The position numbers and the translations under genes are program-made. DNA of 64,000 nucleotides from Dipteris shenzhenensis (Eukaryota; Polypodiophyta; Polypodiopsida; Gleicheniales), in the NCBI GenBank assembly GCA_047967505.1, contig CM106541.1; one strand, written 5' to 3'. The notes beneath the pieces were generated by a model that did no database searches, was not told the DNA's origin, and was given only the letters and a program-made list of their open reading frames with translations. Numbering within the stretch: the first letter of the stretch is position 1; each line of letters starts with the position of its first letter. This document shows, piece after piece, positions 46,870 to 57,639 of the stretch.

Positions 46870-47502
46870 TTGATGAAAAAAATAGGCATGAAAACCATCT
46901 AAATTGGCTCTTGCCATTCGATTTGATAGAGGACATGATCTCATTGGGATTTGTAAGTCCAAAGATACGGGGTTCTATTTTTAGGGTCTGAATTCTTCAA
47001 ATCCTCGAAAGACATAGCAACACTCTTTGAAAATACGCACAAACTCTCGAAACTCACATTTAGAAGAGACAAAACAAGCGTGCTAGGTACAATCTCCCCC
47101 CATAGGAGTGGTGCTCTCCTTCCACCTCCTATGTATTTATGTATATTTCCCAAAAAGCTTTCGAGCAAAAATCATACAAAAGCCCCTGTGCTTTCCTCCA
47201 TGCACCCTTTTACAAAAAGCCCATCCACCTTCTAGAATAGCTGGCTTTTTCTAAAAATAAAGCTTTTTCTAACTTTAGTTTATACACTTAGCCAAGCCAC
47301 TAATATTCCAAAATTCAAATATGTACATAACCTTTTGTAATATCAAAAATTAGGCATAAGCCCTTTCATCCCTGCATCACTGGAGTTGTGCCTACGCACC
47401 CAAAATATGGTGGATCATGCTTGCTAGATGCCATCACCCGATCAATTACTCTTCCCCTAGATTCACACGATCAATAGTAATGAAATATTTCAAGCATAAG
47501 AT
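46870..47502. other. No gene seen; possibly chromovirus LTR or 3' sequence
   Basis: No coding signature. If the 46.65-50.2 kb segment is an inverted part of the chromovirus, this would lie beyond the chromodomain end and could include 3' untranslated or LTR sequence, but no TG...CA bounded repeat pair was found. Confidence 0.35.
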
Positions 47503-48023
47503 AACCTTGGAATTAATCACCACAATCAATCAACCTTTCAGTATTATAGCAATGCGAAGTCAATAAATCACAAATGAATGATGCACACATGCGACACATA
47601 CCATCTCATGGTGCACTTGATGCTACACATGAATAAAATCGTATGGATGGTGCACACATGCTACACATACCGTCATCGCATAAGTGGTGCACATAATGCT
47701 ACACACTCGTACAGCCGCAGCCGTATATCTAGCCATGTAGGAGCACACATGCATCACTATAGAACCTTGGAATTAATCACCATAATCAATCAACCTTTTA
47801 GTATTATAGCAACGTGAAATCAATAATTCACAAATGAATGGTGCACACATCCGACACATACCATCTCATGGTAGACCTAATGCTACACATGAATAAAATT
47901 GTACCGATGGTGCACACATGCTACATATACCATCATCGCATAAGTGGTGCACACAATGCTACACACTCCTACAGCCACAGCCGTATATCCAGCCATGTAG
48001 GAGCACACATGCATCACTACGGA
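47503..48023. repeat. 260-bp tandem duplication
   Basis: Two direct copies, 47503-47762 and 47763-48023, beginning AACCTTGGAATTAATCACC and about 90 percent alike by eye. Inside each unit shorter motifs recur (GGTGCACACATGCTACACAT and GTGGTGCACA). It lies just beyond the chromodomain end of the minus-strand chromovirus half, so it may be part of that element's 3' region. Confidence 0.85.
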
Positions 48024-48189
48024 ACAACGAGCATACATGCATCAGTTGCGCGACAAAAATGCTGGATTGCACTCAACTAAATACTGAATGATTAAATTAA
48101 TGGGATAATTCCAATTCTCATAACATCCCTCTTGCTAGAAATCGCAAATCTTCTCAATTGCACGATTAAAAAGTAGTCAATAAATCAGG

Positions 48190-50200
48190 GTACTGGCAAA
48201 AATATCGCTCGAGCATCCACCTAGCATCCTCAATGGGGTGGTTCTTAAATGTAAGAAGATAAATAGGATATGAGTTTCCACGTCTCATTTGAGTGATTTG
48301 TTGATCAATGATCTAGTCTGGCTCTAAGAGCTGGGTCTCTCCTTGAAGCAATGGTGCATCGTCTAAAATGGGTTGAACTATTGGGTCTCCATGGAAAGGT
48401 TTCAGAAGGTGCACATGAAAAGAATTATGAATTTTCCAATCGGGTGGTGATTCGAGGCGATAGGCATTGTCATTAATGTGCTCCAAAACTTTAAAGGGAC
48501 CATAGGATTTAGGGGCAAACTTAACTACAGGGTGTGTCTCAATACTCTTAAGTCTGCGCTTCTCAATATGTAACATAACTAGGTCACCTTTAGAAAATAC
48601 AACTTTCTTTCTACCCTTGTTTGCACATGTAGTATACACAGCTTGAGCATGCTCGATATTCTTTTTGATAGTAGCCAAAATGCTAGAGAAATCTTCAGTA
48701 AATCGATCAACAACCTCTACTTGGTGCTTAAGGCGGGTCAATGGAGTAGGAATGGTCTTTCCATAGACAATTTGGAATGGAGATTTGCCTATAGTAGAGT
48801 GCTTAGTGTTGTTGTAGGCAAATTGTAATATGTGTATAAATTTGTCCCAGTTGCCTAGCTGACCAGATATATAAGCACGTCACATGTCACAAATAGTGTG
48901 TGACCTCAGTTTGGCCATTAGACTTGGGATAAAAAGCAGTGGAAAAGTCTAACTTCGTACCAAGATTGTCAAAGAGTGTGGTCCAGAAGTTACTACAAAA
49001 TTTACTATCTCGGTTTGACACGGTTACTTTTGGAAGGCCATGGTGTATAAAGATGTGCTTGATGAACAAATGAGTAGCTTGAACTACGGTCAAGGTCTTC
49101 TTACAAGGAATAAAGTAAGCATGCTTGCTAAATCTATCAATGATAGTCCAAATCATATCAAAACCTGAGCTAGTGTTAGGAAATCCAGTAATAAAGTCCA
49201 TAGAAATTTGGTCCCATGGGCCATCAGGAATTGGTAAAGGCATAAGTAAACCTTTGATATTTGCCCTTGTAGATCTTGACTTTTTGACAAATAAGACATT
49301 GTGCAACAAAAGTTGCAACATCAACTTTAAGCTTAGGCCAGAAAAAATCTTGAATTACAGTTTGATACGTAGCACGATGCCTCTATGTCCCATGTAGGGT
49401 GGCTGATGTACCTCTTCTAGTACCAAGCATTGAAATGGTGTAGTGACACACAACCGCTTTTTGTAGAATAGATAGTCATTATGAATGGAATACGAGGCCA
49501 TAAGGGTGCTATTATTTTGCTTAATCTTATGCCAAATTTTTGAAAAGTCTCGATCAGTAGGATAGTCTGCCTTCATAGGCTCGAAAGGGTCTCCCTCGAT
49601 GAGGGAGATATTATTTATGCTAGGTCAACAGCTCAGTGCATTGGCAACTACATTGTCTTTGCCTGGTTGATATTGGATCATCGATTTAAAGCTGTCAATA
49701 AAGGTAGCCCATTTAATGTGTCGATTCGAGATCACCGGCTGAGTAAGGAGATGTCTAAGACTCTGGTGATCAGTCTTAATGAGTAACTCGAAACTAAGAT
49801 AGTGTTTCTAGAGTTTAAGGGCATGCACCACAGTAGCTAATTCTTTATCATACGTGGAATAGTTTAGCTCTGCTAGTTTTAATTTATGTGACTCAAATGC
49901 AATTGGACGGTTATCTTGCATGAGCACAACCCCAAAACCCTATTTACTAGCATTAGTAACCATGACAAAGAAGGGTCTCATAAAGTCTGGCATGGTCAAA
50001 ATTGGTGTGTGCGTCATTGCATCCTTAAGTCATTGAAAGGCTAAAGTGTGCTACTCACCCCAAGAGAAAGCACGAGTCTTACGCAGTAGTTCGGTCAATG
50101 GATGTGCCTTGTGTGCAAAATTTCTAATCTATGATAGAAACTACATAGATCTAGAAAAGATCATAACTCATGGATATCTTTAGGCTGTGGCTCTCGTCAA
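48190..50200 (-). mobile_element. Chromovirus (Ty3/gypsy), RNase H, integrase and chromodomain half
   Basis: Minus strand from 50200: REPQPKDIHEL, stop, SFLDLCSFYHR (RT connection), HKAHPLTELLRKTRAFSWGE, RNase H (VVLMQDNRPIAFESHKLKLA, ELNYSTYDKELATVVHALKL, TDHQSLRHLLTQP; 50.0-49.63 kb), then integrase: HQPPYMGHRG with CLICQ (zinc domain), GPWDQISMDFITGFPNTSSG, WTIIDRFSKHAYFIPC, VSNRDSKFCSNFW and FYPKSNGQTEV (core D-D-E), KVVFSKGDLVMLHIEKRRLK and GPFKVLEHINDNAYRL. After a TAG stop (48317) IIDQQITQMRRGNSYPIYLL then DARWMLERYF reads as a chromodomain (48.31-48.19 kb), which directs insertion to marked chromatin. Gag, protease and RT are absent on this strand. Confidence 0.86.
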
Positions 50201-50201
50201 A

Positions 50202-50225
50202 GTGTGTGTGTGTGTGTGTGTGTGT
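50202..50225. repeat. (TG)n microsatellite at the edge of the chromovirus half
   Basis: A run of TG dinucleotides starting directly where the minus-strand chromovirus reading begins (REPQPKDIHEL). Its reverse complement is (CA)n, as found on the plus strand at 46793-46818 near the end of the other half. Confidence 0.9.
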
Positions 50226-50389
50226 TGTAGAAGCACATCTAGTGCTATGATGTGTCTAGTGTGTAACCTAAGTGATGATGTAAGCCAAAGGCCCCCACAT
50301 GGGAGGTTCCTTTGATTTAGGCCAGTCCCACTGATGTAGGGGCTGATTGCCACTGATATAGGGGAGGTGCCTACACCATCCTATCTTTC

Positions 50390-50396
50390 TATAAAA
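50390..50396 (+). promoter_or_regulatory. Possible TATA box of an LTR-like sequence
   Basis: TATAAAATGGAGG follows a C-rich stretch, in a context (GGGAGGTTCCTTTGATTTAG, repeated CCACTGATNTAGGGG) that resembles the U3-R part of a plant LTR. No second copy or flanking element supports it in the window, so it could be a solo LTR fragment or chance. Confidence 0.3.
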
Positions 50397-50399
50397 TGG

Positions 50400-52735
50400 A
50401 GGACAGTCCTTCATTCTAATACAAGGATTTTGCCTCACTTGAGCTCTCACTCTTTGTGCCATGATGTATCTGTTCTACCCCACACTCTTCTACATGCTCA
50501 TGATGAAAGGTGTGTGAGCCTTTTCTATGGCTTTTGCGTGGCTTTCATTGAGATTGGACTAGCTACATGTTCACTATTGATGACATCCTCATTCAATAGG
50601 CTATTATTATAAATTATTAAAAACCATACGATCTATCAAAATTCGCCTTGGTGCAAATTTATCTTAATTAACATCATAATTTTATTGTATCATAGAGTGG
50701 ATTGTCATATACCATAAAACATTTCTTATCAAAATCATCATTATCATTATATTGTTCACATGGTTACAAATTGTATACGCATGATCATTGTGACATAATC
50801 TTGCCCATTGTAGATGGCATTTATGTCCACTACTCATGTTGTTGAAAGCCTTTGGAATTTCAAATTATGTCTTCTTAGAGATAACATCATGCCTTGTGGC
50901 ATTGGATATTGGTTCAACTGAAACATGACTCACATGCTCTATAGGGTTCTAAATTTGCATTGTGACTAAATCTATCCTTGTTACATTACTTATTCCACAT
51001 AGATTGGAAAGAGCAATACTCATTCTAAGTAACCATATTTGCACGTTGATCATCAACTTCTTGAGATGCATTTGTCAATGTATCTCTTGGATGGGTTGTA
51101 TTGATATCATTATACATAGCATACAATGTGCAAAGTGCTCTTTTGAGCTTTGGCAAAGCTTCTTCAATAAATGCTTTATTGGCCTCACTATAGCATAAAA
51201 TATCACTCTAATATTGAAATTTATCAAATCTTTGTATGTGAGATTTGTTTGTGGCCCTTGTTATGGCATTGAAAAATGTTTTTAAGATTATGGATCTTTA
51301 AACATGAGCATTTATGGAATTTAAAGTAGAGTGGTTTTCCTACTTCTAATGCACTAGGGCATATATTGTATATGATTGTTGGTGCGATTTGGCATTTCTT
51401 CTATGACCACTATACTATGGCATGTCTAAGCAATTTGATCTTTAAGTAGAGTGGTTTCATTGCCTAGTTTTAATCCACTATTTCATATATTGTCTATGAT
51501 TGTTCATGCACTTTGGCATTTCATCTTGACCGATGTGCTATGGCATGTTAAAGCAATTTCTAGAGATGCCCGATGCAAGTTCTTCTATGCAAATTTAATT
51601 TTTAAAATATTTCTTATACTATAGAGTAAAAAATCATTTTGATCTTGTGGCACACCAAATGTTTGCATCTCACTTGAGCTTTGTGACCCTTGTTCTAGGA
51701 TATGTACCACTAAAATAATTTGAACATCAATCATGTGTCATAAGAATTTTTCTATCATCAAATACTTTCATATTTGTTTCTAATGGACCATGAGATATAT
51801 TCTTTATTATTGATGCACTTTGGAATTCATTATCCCTAAGCATTGCAATATGGGATATTTGAGTGATTTTTAAGAGGCTTGGCTTTGAGGACTTTCACAA
51901 TTCAAACCAGCTTCATCGACATTAGTTTTGACAAATTAGTCAATCTTATGCCAAATTGTATTATTTTAATGAAGCATGCACTTTGAATTTATATAAGATC
52001 ATATTAAAGGTCTTTGATTTATGGGAATATTTGCTCTTCATAAAATGATAATTTGAGGTTCTTGGCAAATTTATGTTAGACTCCTCGATTCAAATTTTTC
52101 TTTATATAGATGATAGTAAGATAAAGTAGATGATGTTGTCTTACTATCCTTTTGAGTCTCCCAAGGGGGCTGATTTGGAACCCATAAAGGAAAATGTGAT
52201 CGACTATGCTACAAATGGACTATGAAACTTTATACTACACAACCGGGGGCTATCATAGCTCCATGCAAGATTGAGAAGTAGGGAAATTGCATTGGGTGGT
52301 GCAAAGTGGCACGAATTCACCATGTGTGATTTTCCTCTCAGGATAAGGCATTTGGATTGACTTACAAAACTAGTCGTTGTTTGGAGTAAAGGACTTGCTA
52401 GAACTCTCCTACTCAAGAGCCTTGAGTTGTGAGCTCGAGGTACTTGCTACTGCTGCAAGTCATTAGAGAGGATCTCATACAACTTTACACATACAAGACC
52501 TAGTAGGCCCCTCGCTATCTTAGCTTCTATACAAATCACTATCTATAGATATCAAAGGTGGGATTCATTGACCTTCTAACCTACACATGGATTCACCTCC
52601 CCCACTTTTTGAGGACTACGGGGTTCATAGTCTCTCCTACTACTGCAAGTTGATTGTTGTAGTCTTTTATGCGGAGTACATAAGCATGACCGGTTTCACT
52701 GCTATTGCGGGAAGTCTAGTTGATCTGGTTTCTCA
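50400..52735. other. Long AT-rich stretch without a recognised gene
   Basis: No family motifs, LTR pairs or splice-linked exons were seen. A diverged direct repeat is present: a block with GTAGAGTGGTTT, CACTA and TTGTNTATGATTGTT occurs near 51330-51430 and again near 51450-51550 (period about 120). The sequence otherwise resembles old, unassignable repeat DNA. Confidence 0.5.
51325..51555. repeat. Diverged ~120-bp direct repeat, two copies
   Basis: The two copies share AGTAGAGTGGTTT, then CACTA, CATATATTGT, TATGATTGTT, TTTGGCATTTC and CTATGGCATGT in the same order and spacing, with point differences between. No function is suggested. Confidence 0.7.
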
Positions 52736-52819
52736 GGGTGAGAATCTTGGATGTGTTCTTGGACTCTAGAAAGCTGTGAACATATCCCATGCTTCTTTCG
52801 ATGTCTTGACTATGTTGAG

Positions 52820-53173
52820 CTATCCTAGCATGACATCTTGCACATTCCGCTTGATCAGGTGATAGGCATACTTGTCTTTCTTATCCCATTCTGATTCTGC
52901 TTGAGCTCGGCGGGCAATGGCAAGATCTGCTACTGGTGCGGAAACTGTTTGTGTAGCTGTAGATGTCATTGTAGATCCCATTGCTGGTATTGTGACAACA
53001 GATGGAGTAGAGCTACTTGTGGCTAGATCGTCCAATGGTCTAGGTGTAGACCCATCGACATACTCCCATTTGTCCTGAAACACAAGAATGGTCTCCATTT
53101 GGTATTTCCATGTACTGTAATTGGAGTTGTCTAACTTAGCAAATGCCTCTAGATTGAGATTATTGGTTGACAT
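52820..53173 (-). pseudogene. copia-3 gag, N-terminal 117 codons and remnant beyond
   Basis: Starts MSTNNLNLEAFAKLDNSNYS then TWKYQMETILVFQDKWEYVD, the L-x-x-x-N-Y-x-x-W-x-x-x-M pattern of copia Gag (DUF4219/UBN2-type). It has a Ser/Thr/Ala-rich insert and then ESEWDKKDKYAYHLIKRNVQ, matching the W-x-x-x-D-x-x-A...I pattern. A TAG follows VMLG at 52819, and the same frame continues LNIVKTSKEAWDMFTAF, then is lost near 52740. Gag would form the particle shell; this copy cannot. The start codon is the first ATG of the frame. Confidence 0.85.
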
Positions 53174-55620
53174 GGTGCAAGAAATGTACTCAAAACTGTC
53201 GTGAAAATCTCTGTATGAATCAACTGCAAATACACTGACTATGCCAAGTGAAATCTCTGAACCATCTGTGAAGATAGAACTGCAGTATATAAAATGTGAT
53301 CTGTATTACAAGGCTTGTGGCAATGATGCCAGGAATAGCCATAAGGCTTTACAAGGCTAAAATGATGTGCATGATGTCATGAGATAGCCAAATAGGCTTT
53401 ACAATGTTGGCATGTGTGTGTGAAATCAAATGCTATCTGCCCACTGAAACAATCCGCAATGCCTCTGAACTCTGAAGTCTGCTCACTAAACTGATGAACA
53501 TAAGGTTTCAGGTAATGTAACGATGTGAAACTGTATCTGAGCATATGGACTGACTCCGAGGAGGTGCTAGTCGGGGATTTTGGGCATGGCTTAGATTGGC
53601 AACTTGGGGAAATTCAAAGCGTCCCCTCTATGGCGATCTAGTCTACTCTAATCTAGATCTAAACCACCCATCGATCGATGAAAGAACAGCAAATAATTCC
53701 TTTTCTTTTGTTCTTTCAAGTGCTGGGTCAGATGCATCGATGTAGAGGCAAATGTGTGTGAAGGAATTGGTTTTGCCAGCGAGGCTCAAAGGTGAGTGTA
53801 ACTTGCATTGAAATGTGCATGTGATGTGAGGAGCGCATAGAGCACAAAAAAACGAGCGACTTTCCTTTTTGGAGCGCCCTTAAATTCTTCCTGGATCAAG
53901 AGATATGACTTGATCTAAGTGGAGGGGCAAAAGGAGCAAATGTGCTCAATGATGATGTGTCACTGTGAGTCACATGCAATGATGATGTGGCACTATGCCT
54001 AGCAAGAGGTGTGCCTGTGAAGCCCTGTGCTGAGGTGGCAGGAGTGGTCACATGCAGTGATTGTGAAGCATTGTGTGTGCCTGCAGAGGTCAGTGCTGAC
54101 TGGATAGCTGAGGTGGCACTACTAAGGTGGCACAGATGATGATGTTAGTAGATGATGTGGCAATGCTGACATGGCTATGATGATGTGGCAAGATGATGTG
54201 GCACTGATGATGTAGAAGGATGACGTGTCCTAATGATGTGGCAATGGTGACATGGAACAGATGATGTGGCTGCCACTGTGGCAAATGACATGGACTGTTG
54301 ACATGTGAGTGTGGATAAGATGATGATGTGGCACACAGGCCACGTGTCACTCGGCTGACCACACCTCAATGTGTGGTGAGGTTGAGGATAAGGGATATCC
54401 TCCCTCTCTGCCATGTGGCGCTAGGAGGGTGGAAACAAGTCCGTCGACGGAATCACCAAATTCCGTCGGGATCTCCGTTGACTTCAGAGCTTTGTGAGCC
54501 TTGGAGATGGCATCATTGATGGAGATGGCGCCAGTTGATGGTGGATGCAGGAGGTCGGCAAAGGCTTTGGAGCCTTTGGTTGTTGAGTTGCATTGGATGC
54601 AGAAGCTCGTTAAGGAGGCTGAAGCTCCTGAGGATCGTTGATGGGCTTGCTTGAGCAGACCGTGAAGGAGCGCTGCTATAGATTGGGTCGACGGCCACTG
54701 GGAGGTAGAACTATTGAAGGAGCACTATTGCTGTTGGCATTGTCTAACGAGTAGCCTTATACCAGGGAAGGCTATGGGCCTCGAGTCTTTTTGCGGGAGC
54801 AACAAAGTGAGCATGCGCCGATGGAGCCTTAGAGCTCCTTAGACATTCGTTGATGAGCTGGAGTAGTCAAATTTGCTGGAGGGTTGCGGGCTGTTTGCTG
54901 GTCGTCGAGGAGCCCATAGAAGGTGAGCTACTTTGAAGTGATAGCCGTCAGAGGCCGTTGGCACCGTCAGCGTCTGGTATGTAGCCCGTGAGCAAGTCGG
55001 TGCTGCTGGGTGTTGCTTGTAGGAGTTGTAGGTAAGGCCCGTAGCTACGTTGTGAGTAGGGAGCTACTGGCCAAGATGCCTTTGCTATCGTTTGTGCTAA
55101 GGAGCCATGGGTGGGCTGGCCTTGAAGAACAGAGACTATGAAGCAGAAGGTTGTAGCCGATTGGAGATCTGGTTAATGGTGATTCAAGGCACAGCAGATG
55201 AAGGCCTTGTTGATGACTTCGCTATGAAGACGGGCTATTGTAGAGCAATGGAGTGCTTAGGAGACTTGCAGCTAGAGTAGTAGAAGGTGCAGGAACCTCT
55301 CTCACACAAGAGATTGAATCACAAAGCACCTTACAAACTCAGAAAACACTCAAGGTCTCTCTCTCTCGAAACAGAAACTTCTCAAAGCATGAACTCTCAT
55401 AACAAAATGAAACATGAGTAGAATTCGACCGAAACTCTCTCAAAGAACTCTCAAGTCCTCACAAAGAAATCACTCACGAGTTTCTCATGAAATGTATGGA
55501 CGGAAATCTCTTTCAACAAAGAAGAAGTTCTCCCAATGGAAGAGAACACTCGATCTCTCTCGATCTCTCAATCTCTCAATCACTCTCACAATGATCTCAA
55601 TGCCTCAGCGGAAGGCAAGG
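53174..55620 (-). other. copia-3 leader, ~2.4 kb, no ORF recognised
   Basis: Sequence between PBS and gag start. It contains the GATGATGTGGCA repeats (53.95-54.33 kb), a G-rich part (54.4-55.3 kb) without family motif, and a CT-rich part with CTCTCTCGA and ACTCTCAA motifs next to the PBS. Open frames here show no recognisable protein. Confidence 0.5.
53945..54335. repeat. Irregular repeat of GATGATGTGGCA units
   Basis: Many copies of TGATGATGTGGCA(C/A) and TGATGTGGCA separated by short variable spacers, some reading GCTGACATGG. The repeat lies in the copia-3 leader. Minus-strand frames over it are His/Ser/Thr-rich by composition. Confidence 0.8.
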
Positions 55621-55634
55621 GAGCTCTGATACCA
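55621..55634 (-). other. Primer binding site of copia-3 (initiator Met tRNA)
   Basis: TGGTATCAGAGCTC on the minus strand, the classical plant copia PBS complementary to the 3' end of initiator Met tRNA. It begins right after the LTR end (CA at 55636-55635) with no gap and fixes both the LTR edge and the orientation. Confidence 0.9.
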
Positions 55635-55887
55635 TGACAAAATATGAAGAGGGGAGAGGAGAAGAGTGGAGATGAGGAGAGAGGGCACAGCTAGAGAGCA
55701 TACCACAAATGATTAATTGTACACTAGATGTTGAAAAAATAGAATATTTACAAACCCTTTTAGGGTTAGGGTTAGGGGTCTAACCCTTTCCTTTCTAGCA
55801 CTCTATAAGGTTAGTGCTATGCATATATGATCACGTGATGGTGCTATGCACACATGATCACATGATGTTGAGCGTGAACTCTCAACA
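55635..55887 (-). repeat. 5' LTR of copia-3, ~253 bp
   Basis: Bounded by TGTTGAGAG at 55887 and TTTTGTCA ending at 55635, next to the PBS. Near its 5' (U3) side are two 27-bp tandem units (55814-55840, 55841-55867); the first holds the perfect palindrome ATCACGTGAT with a CACGTG G-box and the second the related ATCACATGAT. Further in, 55755-55788 has telomere-like TTTAGGGTTAGGGTTAGGGG followed by the inverted TAACCC. The 3' LTR partner is outside or lost. Short LTRs of this size are normal for copia. Confidence 0.8.
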
Positions 55888-56896
55888 AAAGAAAGGTGCT
55901 TCAAGATTGCTAAATTCTTGCCATCACAAACCACAACCCAACAACCCATCACTATTAGGCTAGTATCTCTTATCAATTTCAGGAGTGGAAATTCTTATTA
56001 TCTTTTTGTCTAAGTGCACTTGTGCAATTTCTAGCAAAGTGTCTATAGATCTGACATGAGTTTAGCCATTTTGCAATCTCAATCCTCTCTTTGCTCAGCT
56101 GAAGCATAATGTTGTCCATAATGTTAGGGTAAAAAACAATGGCCATATCATGAGGCACTTAATCTACCATCATTATCACTAATGCAAGATAAAAAGGAAT
56201 AACACTATGAAAAATGCTCCCAAGGTAGGGAGGGGCAATAGTAAAGTGGTAGAAGCCTAAGAAATTTGAGAAGAGGGATTTGATTCTTTTATCTTCTTGT
56301 GACAAGGTCAAACCCCACAGTGAAAGATAAATTGAGAAAAAAAAGAGGACTAGCCCCACTAACACTTTAAATAGTCTTCTTCCCAAAACATGATGAAAAA
56401 TTCTTTAGAAAAATCAAAGACTACTTTGAAGAATCATATACTCAAAAGATGTCCTAGTGGATGCTTGCAATTATAGATCATGCTGGAGTTGTGAAGAGAG
56501 GTCAAGGGGAGGGTTCCAAAGCACCAATCCTAGAAAAATATGTTTGGAGTTGGAGCTTGAGGGATAGGCACTAACACGAGGCTGAGAAAGCCTTTGGAGA
56601 ATCAAAGACTTCTTTTCTTTTCACAAAAGTTCAAAGACAACTTGAAAGAATCCTCTCCCCAAAATATTATTGGAATATTCTTTAGAGAATCAAAGACCTA
56701 GGGCGCCAACTCCCTTTCGTAAGAAAACCTATCAAAATCTTGAGTATGAGATGAATTTAACAATATGCCATGAGTAGAAATTATTTAAATTAGCATGGTC
56801 GTGTTCTACACTAAAAGAGCTTCAAATATGTCTTTACACCTTTAAATTTGGGTAATATATGAAAAAGTTACATCAATTTGAAAGAGATAGGTTTTC
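55888..56896. other. Repeat family into which LINE-4 inserted; no gene
   Basis: The block near 56410-56520 (ATCAAAGACTACTTTGAAGA, AAAAGATGTCCTAGTGGATGCTTGCAA in parts, GTGAAGAGAGGTCAAGG) resembles 63678-63770 beyond LINE-4. A related internal copy lies near 56600-56660 (AATCAAAGACTTC, CAACTTGAAAGAATCC, CTCTCCCCAAAA). No coding motif was seen. Confidence 0.5.
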
Positions 56897-56934
56897 ATAT
56901 TTTAGAGTTGATATGATCCATTTTAGAACTACTG

Positions 56935-57500
56935 TTGCTCCCCGCTCCTCCTGCTCCCCTCCTCTCCCTGCTCGACTGCTGCTCTCCTCTCCCTACCCTA
57001 CTGCTCCTCCTGCTCCCCTCCTCACTGCCCCCTCCCTTCCCTCCTTCTGCTCCTCCTCCCTACTACTGCTCCTCTCCTCGCTCCTTCTGTTGCCTCTCTC
57101 CCTGCTCTGTGTTGCTCCCTCCTCACTACCCCCTCCCTTCCCTCTTCGCTGCCCCCTCCTACCTACCCTCTCCACTCTGCCCCCTTCCCCCATGTTGCAA
57201 CCTCCCCCCCTGCATTGTAGCCTGCTCCCCCCCCGCGCCTGCTATTGCTACCCCCGCACTGTAGCTTGCTGCTCCCCCCCCGCACCTGCTGCTACTACCT
57301 CCCCGCTGTAGCCTGCTACTCCCCCCCCCCGCTGCAACCTTTCCCCTCCTCTCCCCCCTGCTCTTCCTTGCTTCTCCCCCCTCTCCTCCCCTCCTCTCTC
57401 CTTCCCCTCTCCTCTACTCCTCTTCTCCCCCTCTCCTCCACTCCTCTCCTCTATCCTCCCCTCCTCCCCTGGTCTCTTCTTCTCTCTCCCTTCTTCTTCA
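56935..57500. repeat. C/CT-rich low-complexity tract, LINE-4 5' region
   Basis: Long polypyrimidine run of CTCCTCC and CCCCC motifs, with imperfect internal duplications such as CTGCTCCCC and TAGCCTGCT. It lies between the candidate target duplication and ORF1, where a LINE 5' UTR is expected. Ser/Pro/Leu-rich open frames across it reflect composition and are not called as genes. Confidence 0.75.
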
Positions 57501-57639
57501 CCAACTCCTTCATCTGGAATACCCCTATTCTCTGATAGGGGTCTCCTGGGTTTCAAGAAAGCGGACGGAGTTTTTATTTTTTGTGTTTGAATCAGCCAAC
57601 ACACCTCGATTGAGTCAATGCGTCTCCGCTCACACCGGC

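Larger units (their letters stand above)
52740..55887 (-). mobile_element. Ty1/copia retrotransposon copia-3: 5' LTR, PBS, long leader, gag start
   Basis: On the minus strand: LTR 55887-55635 (starts TGTTGAGAG, ends TTTTGTCA), immediately followed by TGGTATCAGAGCTC (55634-55621), the initiator-Met-tRNA primer site used by most plant copia elements. After about 2.4 kb of leader comes the gag start codon at 53173 and a Gag N-terminus, which breaks off near 52740. Integrase, RT and 3' LTR are missing, so the element is truncated. The leader is far longer than usual for copia and includes simple repeats, suggesting insertions within it or an upstream extra region. Confidence 0.8.

Noticed and set aside
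46681-46991. His/Tyr/Ile-rich ORFs around 46.7-46.9 kb
   Set aside because: They are produced by the TA/CA/ATGT microsatellite.
50390-50396. Strong promoter call for the TATA sequence
   Set aside because: No paired LTR, transcript evidence or downstream gene; kept only as a low-confidence feature.
56935-57604. Pro/Leu/Ser-rich and Arg/Glu/Gly-rich ORFs
   Set aside because: They overlap on both strands over a polypyrimidine tract and reflect composition only; the tract fits a LINE 5' region.
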